Assembly (NCBI GenBank): GCA_902615435.1
Contig: CACMOZ010000001.1
Location: forward strand, 62,001 to 126,000
DNA length: 64,000 nucleotides
Source of the DNA: an uncultured Pelagibacteraceae bacterium
GTDB taxonomy: Bacteria; Pseudomonadota; Alphaproteobacteria; Pelagibacterales; Pelagibacteraceae
Direction of reading: 5' to 3'
A model generated the notes under the pieces. It had not been told where the DNA came from. It saw only the letters and a program-made list of their open reading frames with translations, and made no database searches. Shown here in pieces: positions 8,078 through 18,453 of the stretch. How positions within the stretch are numbered: the stretch's first letter is position 1; each line of letters opens with the position of its first letter. The position numbers and the translations under genes are program-made.

Positions 8078-9773
8078 AAATTCAAATCAAACAAGTTTTT
8101 ATTTTGAAGATTACATTGAAACAAATAAAAAAAATAAAATTTTAAATAAAACAAATAATTTTCAAGATAGAATATATCTTTTATTTTTTTTCTTTTTTTC
8201 TTTAATATTAATTTTTTCAATTAAAATTATCCATATATCCTTAGATAAAAAAAATAATTTCTCATTAGAGCAGAAAAAATCAAATTTTTCTTTATTACGT
8301 AGAGATATAGTTGATAGAAATGATGTGATAATATCTAGAAATATTGATACTTATCACGTTTCAATTAATCCTAATCAAGTAAAAGATAAGAAAAACTTTT
8401 TAATAAAGTTAAGATTAAGTTTTCCGGACCTTCCAATAAATGAAATAAAAGAGAAATTAAATGGTAAAAAGTATTTCCGCTTAAAAAAGAGGATAGATCA
8501 AGTTGAAAAAAGAAAGTTTTGGGCTTTAGGAGAAAAAGCCATTAAGTTCGAACCTTTTCAGGCAAGGATGTATACTCATGGTAATTTATTTAGTCATATT
8601 ATTGGCCAGGTGGATTATGATAATTATGGTATATCCGGAATTGAAAAATATTTTGATAGAGAGCTGAAAAATAAAAATCTAATAGACCAACCTTTAAAAT
8701 TAACTTTAGACAGCAATATTCAGTACATCATTAATGAAGAGTTAAAAAATGCCGTTAAAACTTTTAGTGCAACTGGTGGAGGCGCTTTGTTAATGAATGT
8801 AAATAATGGTGACATAATATCCTTAGTTTCACTTCCAAACTTCAATATCAATCAAAGATTAACTATTAAAGATGAAAAATATATTAATAAAATTACAAAA
8901 GGAGTTTATGAACTTGGTTCAATTTTTAAAACCTTTACAGTAGCTTTAGCATTAGAAAATAAATTAGTAGATACAAGCACAATTATTGAAAATATTCCTA
9001 GAAAAATTAAATGTTCTATACATGAAATAACAGACATGAAGGAACATCCAAAGAATTTATCAGTTGAAGATATTTTAATTAGGTCATCTAACGTTGGTTC
9101 TGTAATTTTAGCGCAGAAAGTAGGAGAAAAAAAATATAAGGAATTTATTAGTAAAACAAAATTAACAAAAAACCCATCAATTGAATTAGAGGAGGTTGGA
9201 ACACCACATCAATTAAAATGGAATAGATGTAAATTAGAAACAATCTCATTTGGACACGGTATTACCACAACCCCCTTGCAAGCGACTGCTTTGTACGCTG
9301 CAATGAGTAACGGCGGTAAAATAATTACTCCTAGTTTAATTAAAGTTAGAGAAAATAAAAATTTAGATAGAATCATTTCTCATCAAACAAGTCATCAAAT
9401 AAGAAGCATTCTAAGAAAAGTAGTAAATGGTGAAGATGGAACGGCAAGTTTGGCAGACAAAAGCGGATATTATGTTGGAGGAAAAACCGGCACAGCAGAA
9501 AGCTATGGTGATAAAAAAAATAGGATAAATACATTTATCTCTATTTTTCCAACTGTCGAGCCAAATTATACTTTGTTTGTGATGTTAGAAAATCCTAAAA
9601 TTAATAAAAATCTTATTTACAATTATAGAGGAGTTAAAACTAAGGCTCCCTACAACACGTCTGGTTGGAATTCTGTTTATGTTGCAGGCAAAATAATAGA
9701 AAAAATTGGACCAATTTTAGCCATAAATAAAAAAGAGTTTAGTGATCAACATGTTGTTGAAAAATTTAATTAA
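8052..9773 (+). CDS. ftsI: Peptidoglycan transpeptidase FtsI (PBP3)
   Basis: GSIFKTFT (SxxK), SSN, KTGTAES penicillin-binding motifs; dcw position. Confidence 0.92.
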   Translation: MKKKSKKNKNSNQTSFYFEDYIETNKKNKILNKTNNFQDRIYLLFFFFFSLILIFSIKIIHISLDKKNNFSLEQKKSNFSLLRRDIVDRNDVIISRNIDTYHVSINPNQVKDKKNFLIKLRLSFPDLPINEIKEKLNGKKYFRLKKRIDQVEKRKFWALGEKAIKFEPFQARMYTHGNLFSHIIGQVDYDNYGISGIEKYFDRELKNKNLIDQPLKLTLDSNIQYIINEELKNAVKTFSATGGGALLMNVNNGDIISLVSLPNFNINQRLTIKDEKYINKITKGVYELGSIFKTFTVALALENKLVDTSTIIENIPRKIKCSIHEITDMKEHPKNLSVEDILIRSSNVGSVILAQKVGEKKYKEFISKTKLTKNPSIELEEVGTPHQLKWNRCKLETISFGHGITTTPLQATALYAAMSNGGKIITPSLIKVRENKNLDRIISHQTSHQIRSILRKVVNGEDGTASLADKSGYYVGGKTGTAESYGDKKNRINTFISIFPTVEPNYTLFVMLENPKINKNLIYNYRGVKTKAPYNTSGWNSVYVAGKIIEKIGPILAINKKEFSDQHVVEKFN

Positions 9774-12513
9774 ACATATTTCAGGCAATGACGGGAACAC
9801 CATCGTTTCTGGCCTTTCAATTGATAGCAGAAAAATAAAAAAAAATAATATTTTTTTCGCTATAAATGGAAATAAATCTAATGGTGAAATTTACATAAAA
9901 GAAGCAGTTTCTAAAGGGGCATCAGTTATTATATGTTCAACCAATTATAAATTTAATCACAAAAATACTGTCATAATTAAAACTAAAAATATCAGAGGAT
10001 ATTTAAGTGAAGTATCTTCTAGGTTTTATAGGCATAAGCCCAAAAATATATTCGCAGTTACTGGAACTAATGGAAAAACATCTGTGGCCGATATATTTTA
10101 TCAATTGTTAAGATTAAATAAAGTTCCAGCTGCATACATCGGTACCTTAGGAATTAAATATAACAATAAAATTATAAAAACTGATCTAACATCACCAGAT
10201 TCTATTTACCTTCATAAATGCTTAAACTTTTTGAAAAAAAAAAAAATAGATAACGTTATAATAGAAGCCTCAAGTCATGGGTTGGATCAAAAACGGCTAC
10301 ATAATATTAGTTTTAAAGCTGGGATATTTACAAATTTAAGTCAAGACCATTTAGATTATCATAAAACTATGAATTCCTACCTTAATGCAAAACTAATTTT
10401 GTTTAGAGAAATTTTAAAAAAAAGGTCTTCAATTATTTCTGATAAAGAAATTATGCCGTTTATAAAATTAAAAAAAATATCTCAACAAAAAAAATTAATA
10501 TTAATTGATATTAATAAAAATCTAGAAAAAATTAAAAATTTTTGCAGCGAAAGAATGAATAATTTTAAAGTTAAAAATTTAGCAATGGCAATAGAAGCTG
10601 TAAAATTATGCGGACTTAAAGATAAAAACATATATAAAAATTTAAAAAAAATTAAAGATGTCAGTGGAAGAGTTGAACTAGTAAAAAGCTTTAACAATAA
10701 TATAAAAGTATTTATTGATTATGCTCATACACCTGATGCTTTATTTGAAACTACGAAATATTTAAAAAATAACTATGGAAATAATATTTCTATAGTTTTT
10801 GGTTGTGGTGGTGATAGGGACAAAAAAAAAAGACCATTAATGGCAAAGATAGCAAATAAAAATTCTACAAAAATCTATTTAACTGATGATAATCCAAGAA
10901 ATGAAGATCCAAAAAAAATAAGAAACGAACTTAAAAAATATATTTCAAAAAATAAACTTTTCAATATTGGCAACAGGGGCTCAGCAATTAATAAAGCTAT
11001 TCAAAATGCCGATCCAAATGAAATAATTTTGATTGCAGGTAAAGGGCATGAGGAAAAACAAATTTATAAAAACAAAGTATATAATATTTCAGATAAAAAA
11101 ATCGTAAAAAAAATTAAAAAGTTAAAAAAAAATCTCAATAAAAAACATCAAAAATTTTTACATAATAAACTTATATTAAAAAAATTATTAGGAAAAACTA
11201 AACAAGTTAATTTTGAAGGGCTTTCAATTGACTCAAGACTTGTAAAAAAAGATAATTTATTTTTAACTATTAAAGGAAAAAAAAACAATGGAGATAATTT
11301 TATAAATGATGCTTTAAAAAAAGGTGCTGGATGCATCGTCACAGTTTCTAAAAACAAAAAAAAAATAGATAAAATTATAAAAGTAAAAAATACAATCTCA
11401 TTTTTAAATAGTTTTGCTAAACTAAAAAGAGAAAACTCTATAGCAAAGATCATTGCTATTACAGGAAGTGCTGGAAAAACATCTCTTAAAAATTTATTAA
11501 GTGATCTTCTAAATGAGTACGGAAAGACATATTCTTCTCCAAAATCTTTTAATAATCAATTAGGTGTTCCTATTAGTCTATCAAATTTAAGTTTTGAGGA
11601 TAAGTTTGGAGTTTTTGAAGTTGGAATGAGTAAAGCTGGAGAAATAAGAAAATTAAACAAATTAATCAAACCGCATATTGGTGTAATAACAAATGTTGGT
11701 GAAGCTCATTTAGAAAACTTTAATAATATAAAAGGAGTAGCTAAAGCAAAATCAGAAATAATAGAAAATATTCAAAAAGGAGGAACCATCATTTTAAATA
11801 GAGATGACAAATTTTTTAATTTTTTTAATAAAAAAGCTGTCATGCATCAATTAAAAATTGTTACTTTCGGTAAAAATAAAAAATCTGATTTCTGTGTCGA
11901 TCAAATCCTTAAAACAAAAAATAGTTCTAATATAATAATCAAAATTAAGAATAAAAAAATCAATTTTGAAATACAAGATCTAAATATTTATAATGTTCTA
12001 GCGTCTTTTGCAGTCCTGTCAGAACTAGGATTAAATCTAATAAAAATAAAATCTAAACTTCAAAAGATTAGACCATCTGATGGTAGAGGAAAGCAACACA
12101 TCGTGAAAAGATATAAGAAAAAATTTAAATTTATAGATGAAAGTTATAATGCCAACCCACTTTCAGTCAAAAATGCAATCAGTAGATTAAATTTAATTAA
12201 AAAAGGAAAATCAAAAAAATATTTGATATTAGGAGATATGCTTGAATTAGGATTTAAATCAAAAAAATATCACAAAGATTTATCAAAAGTTATTAACAGT
12301 TCAGATATAGACAAAGTATTCGTTAAAGGGAAAAAAACAATTTTCACATATAAATATTTGAATAAAAAGAAAAGAGGAAATATTTTACAAAATTTTAATG
12401 ATATAGATTTTAGTTTAAACGAAATGATATCAAATAATGATTATCTTATGATTAAAGGATCAAATGCAACAGGTCTCAATGAATTCAGTAAAAAGCTAAC
12501 TAAAGGAATATAA
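9742..12513 (+). CDS. MurE-MurF fusion protein
   Basis: 923 aa with two Mur ligase modules: GLSIDSRKIKKNNIFFAI...TGTNGKTSVAD...DDNPRNEDP (MurE), then GLSIDSRLVKKDNLFLTIKG...TGSAGKTSLKN...DESYNANPLSVKNA (MurF). Confidence 0.93.
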   Translation: MINMLLKNLIKHISGNDGNTIVSGLSIDSRKIKKNNIFFAINGNKSNGEIYIKEAVSKGASVIICSTNYKFNHKNTVIIKTKNIRGYLSEVSSRFYRHKPKNIFAVTGTNGKTSVADIFYQLLRLNKVPAAYIGTLGIKYNNKIIKTDLTSPDSIYLHKCLNFLKKKKIDNVIIEASSHGLDQKRLHNISFKAGIFTNLSQDHLDYHKTMNSYLNAKLILFREILKKRSSIISDKEIMPFIKLKKISQQKKLILIDINKNLEKIKNFCSERMNNFKVKNLAMAIEAVKLCGLKDKNIYKNLKKIKDVSGRVELVKSFNNNIKVFIDYAHTPDALFETTKYLKNNYGNNISIVFGCGGDRDKKKRPLMAKIANKNSTKIYLTDDNPRNEDPKKIRNELKKYISKNKLFNIGNRGSAINKAIQNADPNEIILIAGKGHEEKQIYKNKVYNISDKKIVKKIKKLKKNLNKKHQKFLHNKLILKKLLGKTKQVNFEGLSIDSRLVKKDNLFLTIKGKKNNGDNFINDALKKGAGCIVTVSKNKKKIDKIIKVKNTISFLNSFAKLKRENSIAKIIAITGSAGKTSLKNLLSDLLNEYGKTYSSPKSFNNQLGVPISLSNLSFEDKFGVFEVGMSKAGEIRKLNKLIKPHIGVITNVGEAHLENFNNIKGVAKAKSEIIENIQKGGTIILNRDDKFFNFFNKKAVMHQLKIVTFGKNKKSDFCVDQILKTKNSSNIIIKIKNKKINFEIQDLNIYNVLASFAVLSELGLNLIKIKSKLQKIRPSDGRGKQHIVKRYKKKFKFIDESYNANPLSVKNAISRLNLIKKGKSKKYLILGDMLELGFKSKKYHKDLSKVINSSDIDKVFVKGKKTIFTYKYLNKKKRGNILQNFNDIDFSLNEMISNNDYLMIKGSNATGLNEFSKKLTKGI

Positions 12514-13599
12514 ATGCTATTTAGTTTATTTACTTCTTTAGTCGATCAATATTCTTTTTTAAATGTTTTTCGATACCTTACTTTTAGAACTGGCTTAGCT
12601 GTTATTACTTCTCTTGTTGTAGTCTTTATTATTGGAGGTCCGTTGATCAAATTATTTTCTGAAAAAATGATTGCTGGCCCTATAAGACAAGATGGACCTA
12701 TTGATCATATTATAAAGAAATCTGGAACGCCAACTATGGGCGGAGTAATTATTATTATAGGAATTATATCTGGCACTATTTTATGGTCTGATTTAAGTAA
12801 TATTTATGTTTGGACGTTGATATTTGTTGCATTATCTTTAGGAGCTTTAGGACTATTAGACGATGTATTAAAAATTAAGTTCAAAAACTCACAAGGTCTC
12901 AAATCAAGATATAAATTTCTTGGTCAAATAATAATTGGATTAATTACACTATTAATTTTAATAAAATATTCTAATCATGAGTTTTTATTTAATCTTTATT
13001 TTCCATTTTTTAAGAGTTTAATATGGCATATGGGTTTGTTTTTTATTCCTTTTGGATTATTTGTAATTATTGGGGCTTCTAATGCAGTAAATTTAACTGA
13101 TGGATTAGATGGATTAGCAACAGTTCCAGTTATGTTAGTTGCGCTTTCATTCACCTTAATTTCCTATGTAGTTGGCAACACAATTTTTTCTGAATATTTA
13201 CAAATTCAATACATTCCAGATGTAGGAGAATTATCTATTTTCTGTGGATCAATAGTTGGAGCATGCTTGGGTTTCCTTTGGTATAACGCACCACCAGCAA
13301 AAATTTTTATGGGAGATACTGGTTCACTTTCATTAGGAGGATCACTAGCTGCAATAGCAATAATAGTTAAACATGAAATTGTATTAGCAATTATCGGTGG
13401 ATTATTTGTTTTAGAAACAGTTTCAGTTATTATTCAAGTAGTATCTTTTAAGTTAACTGGTAGAAGAATTTTTAAAATGGCTCCGATTCATCATCATTTT
13501 GAAAAAAAAGGTTGGGCAGAGTCAACAATTGTCATTCGATTTTGGATAATAGCTATCATATTAGCTTTGATAGGATTAGCAACTTTAAAATTAAGGTAA
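12514..13599 (+). CDS. mraY: Phospho-N-acetylmuramoyl-pentapeptide transferase
   Basis: GTPTMGGVIII, NAVNLTDGLDGLA, FMGDTGSLSLGG, PIHHHFEKKGW. Confidence 0.97.
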   Translation: MLFSLFTSLVDQYSFLNVFRYLTFRTGLAVITSLVVVFIIGGPLIKLFSEKMIAGPIRQDGPIDHIIKKSGTPTMGGVIIIIGIISGTILWSDLSNIYVWTLIFVALSLGALGLLDDVLKIKFKNSQGLKSRYKFLGQIIIGLITLLILIKYSNHEFLFNLYFPFFKSLIWHMGLFFIPFGLFVIIGASNAVNLTDGLDGLATVPVMLVALSFTLISYVVGNTIFSEYLQIQYIPDVGELSIFCGSIVGACLGFLWYNAPPAKIFMGDTGSLSLGGSLAAIAIIVKHEIVLAIIGGLFVLETVSVIIQVVSFKLTGRRIFKMAPIHHHFEKKGWAESTIVIRFWIIAIILALIGLATLKLR

Positions 13600-13602
13600 A
13601 GA

Positions 13603-14880
13603 ATGTTTTACTTGCCAAAACTCAAAGAACTATCGTTCCTTGTTTACGGACTTGGTTTATCTGGATGTTCTGTTGTAAAATTTTTTGAAAGAGAAAAAAT
13701 TGTAAATTTTAAAGTTTGGGATGATAAGGAAAAAAAAATTTTTAAAAAATATAGAACTCAAAACTTAAAACAAACCTTAAAATTAGTTGATTATATTGTT
13801 TTATCTCCTGGGGTAAGTCTGATAAAAAATAAAAATCTCCGCAATTTCAAAAAAAAGATAATTTCAGACATTGATCTTTTTTATTTATCTAAAAAAAAAT
13901 CTAAAAGTATTGTTGTGACTGGAACTAATGGAAAATCTACAACGTGTAAATTACTGGATCATCTATTAAGAAAAAATAAATTTAAAACTTTTTTAGGTGG
14001 AAATATAGGTACACCTATTCTAGATTTAAAAAATTCAAAGAAAGATTTTGTTATTATTGAAGCATCGTCATTTCAACTCTCCCATTCTAAATTTATTTTA
14101 CCGGACTTTGCTTTTTTCCTTAATATTTCAAATGATCATCTTGATTGGCATGGAAGCAAAAGTAATTATTTGAGATCAAAATTAAAAGTTTTCGATTTAC
14201 AAACTAAAAAGAATTACGCTTTTATTGATAAAAAATTCAAAAAATTATTTATTAAAAGGAAATTTTTGAGCAAACTAATTTTAAATAAAAAAGATCAATA
14301 TAATAAAATTAAACACTTAATTAAAAACAAATATTTAAATTCTATAATAAATGATGAAAATATGAGTTTTATTTATACCTTTTGTAAAATAATTAAAATA
14401 AGTAACAAACATTTCGTAAATACAATGAAGTCATTTAGAGGTTTGCCACATAGATTCGAAATCTTCTTAAAAAGAAAAAATATTACATTTATAAATGATT
14501 CGAAAGCGACATCTTTTAAAGCTACTCAAGCCGCTTTATCAAGTTTAAAAAATATTTATTGGATTGCTGGAGGTTTACCAAAAAAAAATGATAAAATAAA
14601 TATTCTTAAGTTTAAAAAAAATATAGCTAAGTGTTACTTAATAGGAAAAAATACAAATTTTTTTAAAAATCAAATCAAACAAAAAATAATTTTTTCTGTC
14701 ACTAAAAATTTAAAAAGCTCAATCATTCAAATTTTTAGAGATATTGATTTACAACAAAAAAAAAAAAATTACATTTTATTAAGTCCAGCAGCTGCATCGT
14801 TCGATCAATTTAAAAATTTTGAGCAAAGGGGAGATGAATTTAAAAGATTGTGCATGATTTATGGTAGAAAATTTATTTAA
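13603..14880 (+). CDS. murD: UDP-N-acetylmuramoylalanine-D-glutamate ligase
   Basis: VTGTNGKSTTCKL, EASSFQLSH, NDSKATSFKATQAAL, LLSPAAASFDQFKNFEQRG. Confidence 0.95.
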   Translation: MFYLPKLKELSFLVYGLGLSGCSVVKFFEREKIVNFKVWDDKEKKIFKKYRTQNLKQTLKLVDYIVLSPGVSLIKNKNLRNFKKKIISDIDLFYLSKKKSKSIVVTGTNGKSTTCKLLDHLLRKNKFKTFLGGNIGTPILDLKNSKKDFVIIEASSFQLSHSKFILPDFAFFLNISNDHLDWHGSKSNYLRSKLKVFDLQTKKNYAFIDKKFKKLFIKRKFLSKLILNKKDQYNKIKHLIKNKYLNSIINDENMSFIYTFCKIIKISNKHFVNTMKSFRGLPHRFEIFLKRKNITFINDSKATSFKATQAALSSLKNIYWIAGGLPKKNDKINILKFKKNIAKCYLIGKNTNFFKNQIKQKIIFSVTKNLKSSIIQIFRDIDLQQKKKNYILLSPAAASFDQFKNFEQRGDEFKRLCMIYGRKFI

Positions 14881-15988
14881 ATTTTTTTTAAATGATTATT
14901 GGAGAAGTATAGATAAAAAAATTTTATTTAGTTTTTTATTATTATTTTTTTTAGGTTTATTTTTTTCATATTCATCAACTTCATCATTAGCTGGCGAAAG
15001 GTTAAACAAAGATTTCTATTTTTTTTTCACTAAACATCTGATTTTCACTTTTTTAGCTTTAGCAATGATGATTTTAATCTCTTTAATGAATACACACTCA
15101 ATGATCAAACTTGTAATTCCATTATTTATAATATCTTTTTTATTATTAGCGTTTGTTCCAATATTTGGACATGAAGTAAAAGGTGCTAAAAGATGGCTTG
15201 ATTTGTATTTATTTAGATTGCAACCGATTGAAATTTTGAAACCATTATTTGTTTTAATTACAGCAAAAGTACTTACTAATAGTAAATTTAAAAATTCACA
15301 ATTAAAGTATATTCTTAGTTTTATACTTTTATTTTCAATAATAATTCTATTGATTGATCAGCCAGACTTAGGCCAATCAATATTATTAATATGTAGTTGG
15401 GTTTCGATAGTGTTTGTTTCAGGTGTAAGCTTAGTTTTTATATTCGTTTTTTTCTCTCTATTTCTTATATCTTTAAGTTCATTATTATTTTTTTTACCAG
15501 AGAAATTTGGTTATATAACTAATCGACTAATAACTTTTTTTGATCCTAACCAAGGAGATAAATTTCAATCTTCCTCAGCTCTTGATGCTATCAAACTAGG
15601 AGGCTTGACTGGCCAAGGAATGGGCGAAGGAATTTTGAAAGAAAGTGTTCCAGAAGCCCACACAGATTATATTATAGCAGTCATATCTGAGGAATATGGT
15701 TCAATAGTCTCCATAATGATATTATTAATTTTTTTATATATATCTTTTAGAATTATAAAAAATTGTTTTAATCAAGAAAACCAATTTTTAAAAATTTCTT
15801 TAAGTGGATTAGCTACTTTATTAATATTTCAAACATTCATACATGCCGGGGTTAATACTAGCTTACTACCAACAACTGGTATGACTTTACCTTTTTTAAG
15901 CTATGGTGGCTCATCTTTAATTGGAAGCGCCATTTTAGCTGGAATAGTTTTAAACTATACAAAGAATAAAGCTTATCTTTATGATTAA
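14861..15988 (+). CDS. ftsW: Peptidoglycan glycosyltransferase FtsW
   Basis: SEDS pattern: GAKRWLDL, QPDLGQSILL, AHTDYIIAVISEE, LPFLSYGGSSLI. Confidence 0.93.
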   Translation: MVENLFKFFLNDYWRSIDKKILFSFLLLFFLGLFFSYSSTSSLAGERLNKDFYFFFTKHLIFTFLALAMMILISLMNTHSMIKLVIPLFIISFLLLAFVPIFGHEVKGAKRWLDLYLFRLQPIEILKPLFVLITAKVLTNSKFKNSQLKYILSFILLFSIIILLIDQPDLGQSILLICSWVSIVFVSGVSLVFIFVFFSLFLISLSSLLFFLPEKFGYITNRLITFFDPNQGDKFQSSSALDAIKLGGLTGQGMGEGILKESVPEAHTDYIIAVISEEYGSIVSIMILLIFLYISFRIIKNCFNQENQFLKISLSGLATLLIFQTFIHAGVNTSLLPTTGMTLPFLSYGGSSLIGSAILAGIVLNYTKNKAYLYD

Positions 15989-17069
15989 AAAAAAAATAAT
16001 TATTGCTACAGGAGGAACTGGAGGGCATATTTTTCCTGCATATAGTTTGGCAAATAACTTAGAGCAAGATTATGATTTGATTTTAACTACAGATAATAGA
16101 GGTTTTCAAATACTAAAAAATTATATCAATCTAAACTTGAAAAAAATTCCATCATCACCTTTTATCAGAAAAAATATTTTTACAATGATATTATCAATAA
16201 GTATTATAGTTTATTCAATAATCAAATCTTTTTTATTTTTAATACTTAATAGACCGTCAATTATAATTGGGGTTGGAGGTTATTCATCTTTTCCAATATG
16301 TATTGCTGCATTCTTTTTAAGAATTAAATTTATAATTTACGAAAACAATTTAATTATCGGAAAGGCAAATAAGTATTTGTTACCTTTTGCTGAAAAATTA
16401 TTTGTTTCTTATAAAGAACTTGACGGTATCCCAAAAAAATATGTTCATAAGATATATGAAATAGGAAATATTGTTAGGCAGGAAATTATAAATTCGGATC
16501 TTTATAAAGTTAATAGTAATTTTAATGAAATTAACGTTTTAGTTCTAGGAGGTAGCCAAGCTGCAAAAATTTTTGCAGATGAATTGCCACAAGTTTTCGA
16601 AAAGCTAAAGGAGACAGAATTTTCAATAAAAGTTTTTCAGCAATGCCAAAAGAAACAAAATGAGCAATTATCAAAATTTTACGGAAAAGCAAAAATTAAA
16701 TTTGAAATATTTAATTTTACAGATAAAATTATTGATTACTACTCAAAATCAAATTTAGTAATCACTCGTTCGGGGGCCTCTGTTCTAGGGGAATTGATAA
16801 ACGTTAAGATACCTTTTATTTCAATTCCATTACCATCGTCAGCCGATAATCATCAGCATAAAAACGCAGAGTTTTATGCAAAAAAAGGCTATGGATATTT
16901 ATTGAGAGAAAAGGATATAAAAAACAAATTGTTCGATTTGATAAAGTCAATTTTTCAAGATAAATCACAGCTTAAAGGTATTATAAATAAACAAAGACAA
17001 TATTCTGACAAAGATATTTTTAAAACTTTTAATACCCAAATAAAAAAAATTATTAATGAAAAAAATTAA
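15981..17069 (+). CDS. murG: UDP-GlcNAc:lipid I GlcNAc transferase MurG
   Basis: ATGGTGGHIFPAYSLA, GVGGYSSFPI, YENNLIIGKANKYL, ITRSGASVLGEL. Confidence 0.95.
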   Translation: MIKKKIIIATGGTGGHIFPAYSLANNLEQDYDLILTTDNRGFQILKNYINLNLKKIPSSPFIRKNIFTMILSISIIVYSIIKSFLFLILNRPSIIIGVGGYSSFPICIAAFFLRIKFIIYENNLIIGKANKYLLPFAEKLFVSYKELDGIPKKYVHKIYEIGNIVRQEIINSDLYKVNSNFNEINVLVLGGSQAAKIFADELPQVFEKLKETEFSIKVFQQCQKKQNEQLSKFYGKAKIKFEIFNFTDKIIDYYSKSNLVITRSGASVLGELINVKIPFISIPLPSSADNHQHKNAEFYAKKGYGYLLREKDIKNKLFDLIKSIFQDKSQLKGIINKQRQYSDKDIFKTFNTQIKKIINEKN

Positions 17070-18453
17070 TTTAGGCCAAAAAGATATAATTCATTTTGTT
17101 GGCATAGGAGGCATAGGTATGAGCGGTCTTGCTCAGATAATGAAAAATATGGGATTTCGAATACAGGGAAGTGATCAAAGTAAAAACAAAAATACTATTA
17201 GCTGTGCGAAAGCAGGAATAAAAATTTATTTAGGTCACTCTCCTAGTAATGTTAAAAATGCAACTATTATCGTCAAATCAACTGCAATAAAAAGCAATAA
17301 CTCAGAATTAAAGTATGCAAGAAAAAACAAACTACCTATATATTCAAGAGCCGAGGTCTTAGCTGATGCAGTGTCTCTTAAAAAAAACATTATCGTTACC
17401 GGCTCTCATGGAAAAACTACAACTACATCTTTAGTAGCTAAAATTTTATCAGACCAAAAGTTGGATCCTACAATAATTAATGGTGGTGTAATAAATTCTT
17501 TAAAAAGTAATGCAAGGCTTGGAAAAGGAGATTGGGCCATCCTTGAAGCCGACGAGTCTGATGGAAGTTTTTTAAAATTACCAATTAATTACTCAATAGT
17601 TACAAATATTGACTATGAACACTTAGATTTTTACAAAAAATTTCGAAATCTAGAAAACTCATTTGTAAATTTTATTAATAAAACTCCTCCCACAGGAAAA
17701 TCAATTATATGTATAGATAATATTTATATTAGAAAAATTTTGAATAAAATTAAAATTAAAAATATTATAACATACGGTGAAAGTAAAAGAGCTGACTTTC
17801 AAGTAAAAATTCAAAGATACAATTCAGAAAGCACAACCTTCAACTTATATTTTAAGGATAAAGAAAAGAAAAAAAAGAATATTGAAAATATAAATATAAA
17901 ACTATTAGGAAAGCATAACGTACTTAATGCGGCAGCAGCCTTTATTGTTTGTTTAAATCTAGGCGCAAACTTAAGCCTTGCTAAAAACTCTCTTAAAAAT
18001 TTCTCTGGAGTTCAAAGAAGAATGACTAAAGTATTTTCAAAAAATAAAAATGATTTTTATGATGATTATGCCCACCATCCTACTGAAATAAGTTCTATTT
18101 TAGAAGGAGTTCATAAAGTAAATCCCAATAGAAAAATCATAAGCGTATTTGAACCACATCGTTACTCAAGAGTATTATCTTTAAAAAATGAGTTTTCTAA
18201 ATGTTTTTCTAAATCAAATTTAGTCATTGTATGTCCTCTATACGCTGCAGGAGAGAGAAAAAATGAGAAATTTGATTTGCTAAAGTTTTCAAATTTGATT
18301 GCTAAAAACTCAAATACTCAAGTGATAATTATAAAAAATGAAATAGAGTTAAGTAAGTATTTAAAGAAAAATTTAATTAGCGATGAAATAATTATTGGAA
18401 TGGGAGCCGGAATAATATCAAAATGGATGGCAGGACTTAAGTATTTAATATGA
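17056..18453 (+). CDS. murC: UDP-N-acetylmuramate-L-alanine ligase
   Basis: HFVGIGGIGMSGLAQIM, VTGSHGKTTTTSLV, DDYAHHPTEI. Confidence 0.96.
   Translation: MKKINLGQKDIIHFVGIGGIGMSGLAQIMKNMGFRIQGSDQSKNKNTISCAKAGIKIYLGHSPSNVKNATIIVKSTAIKSNNSELKYARKNKLPIYSRAEVLADAVSLKKNIIVTGSHGKTTTTSLVAKILSDQKLDPTIINGGVINSLKSNARLGKGDWAILEADESDGSFLKLPINYSIVTNIDYEHLDFYKKFRNLENSFVNFINKTPPTGKSIICIDNIYIRKILNKIKIKNIITYGESKRADFQVKIQRYNSESTTFNLYFKDKEKKKKNIENINIKLLGKHNVLNAAAAFIVCLNLGANLSLAKNSLKNFSGVQRRMTKVFSKNKNDFYDDYAHHPTEISSILEGVHKVNPNRKIISVFEPHRYSRVLSLKNEFSKCFSKSNLVIVCPLYAAGERKNEKFDLLKFSNLIAKNSNTQVIIIKNEIELSKYLKKNLISDEIIIGMGAGIISKWMAGLKYLI

Noticed and set aside
10482-11453. Antisense ORFs (10482..10697, 11148..11453)
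   Set aside because: Opposite to Lys/Asn-rich murE-murF; Phe/Leu-rich antisense translations are typical AT-rich artefacts.
14756-14768. A13 tract in murD as a programmed slippage site
   Set aside because: Long A tracts are common in Lys-rich genes of this AT-rich genome; no alternative product evident.
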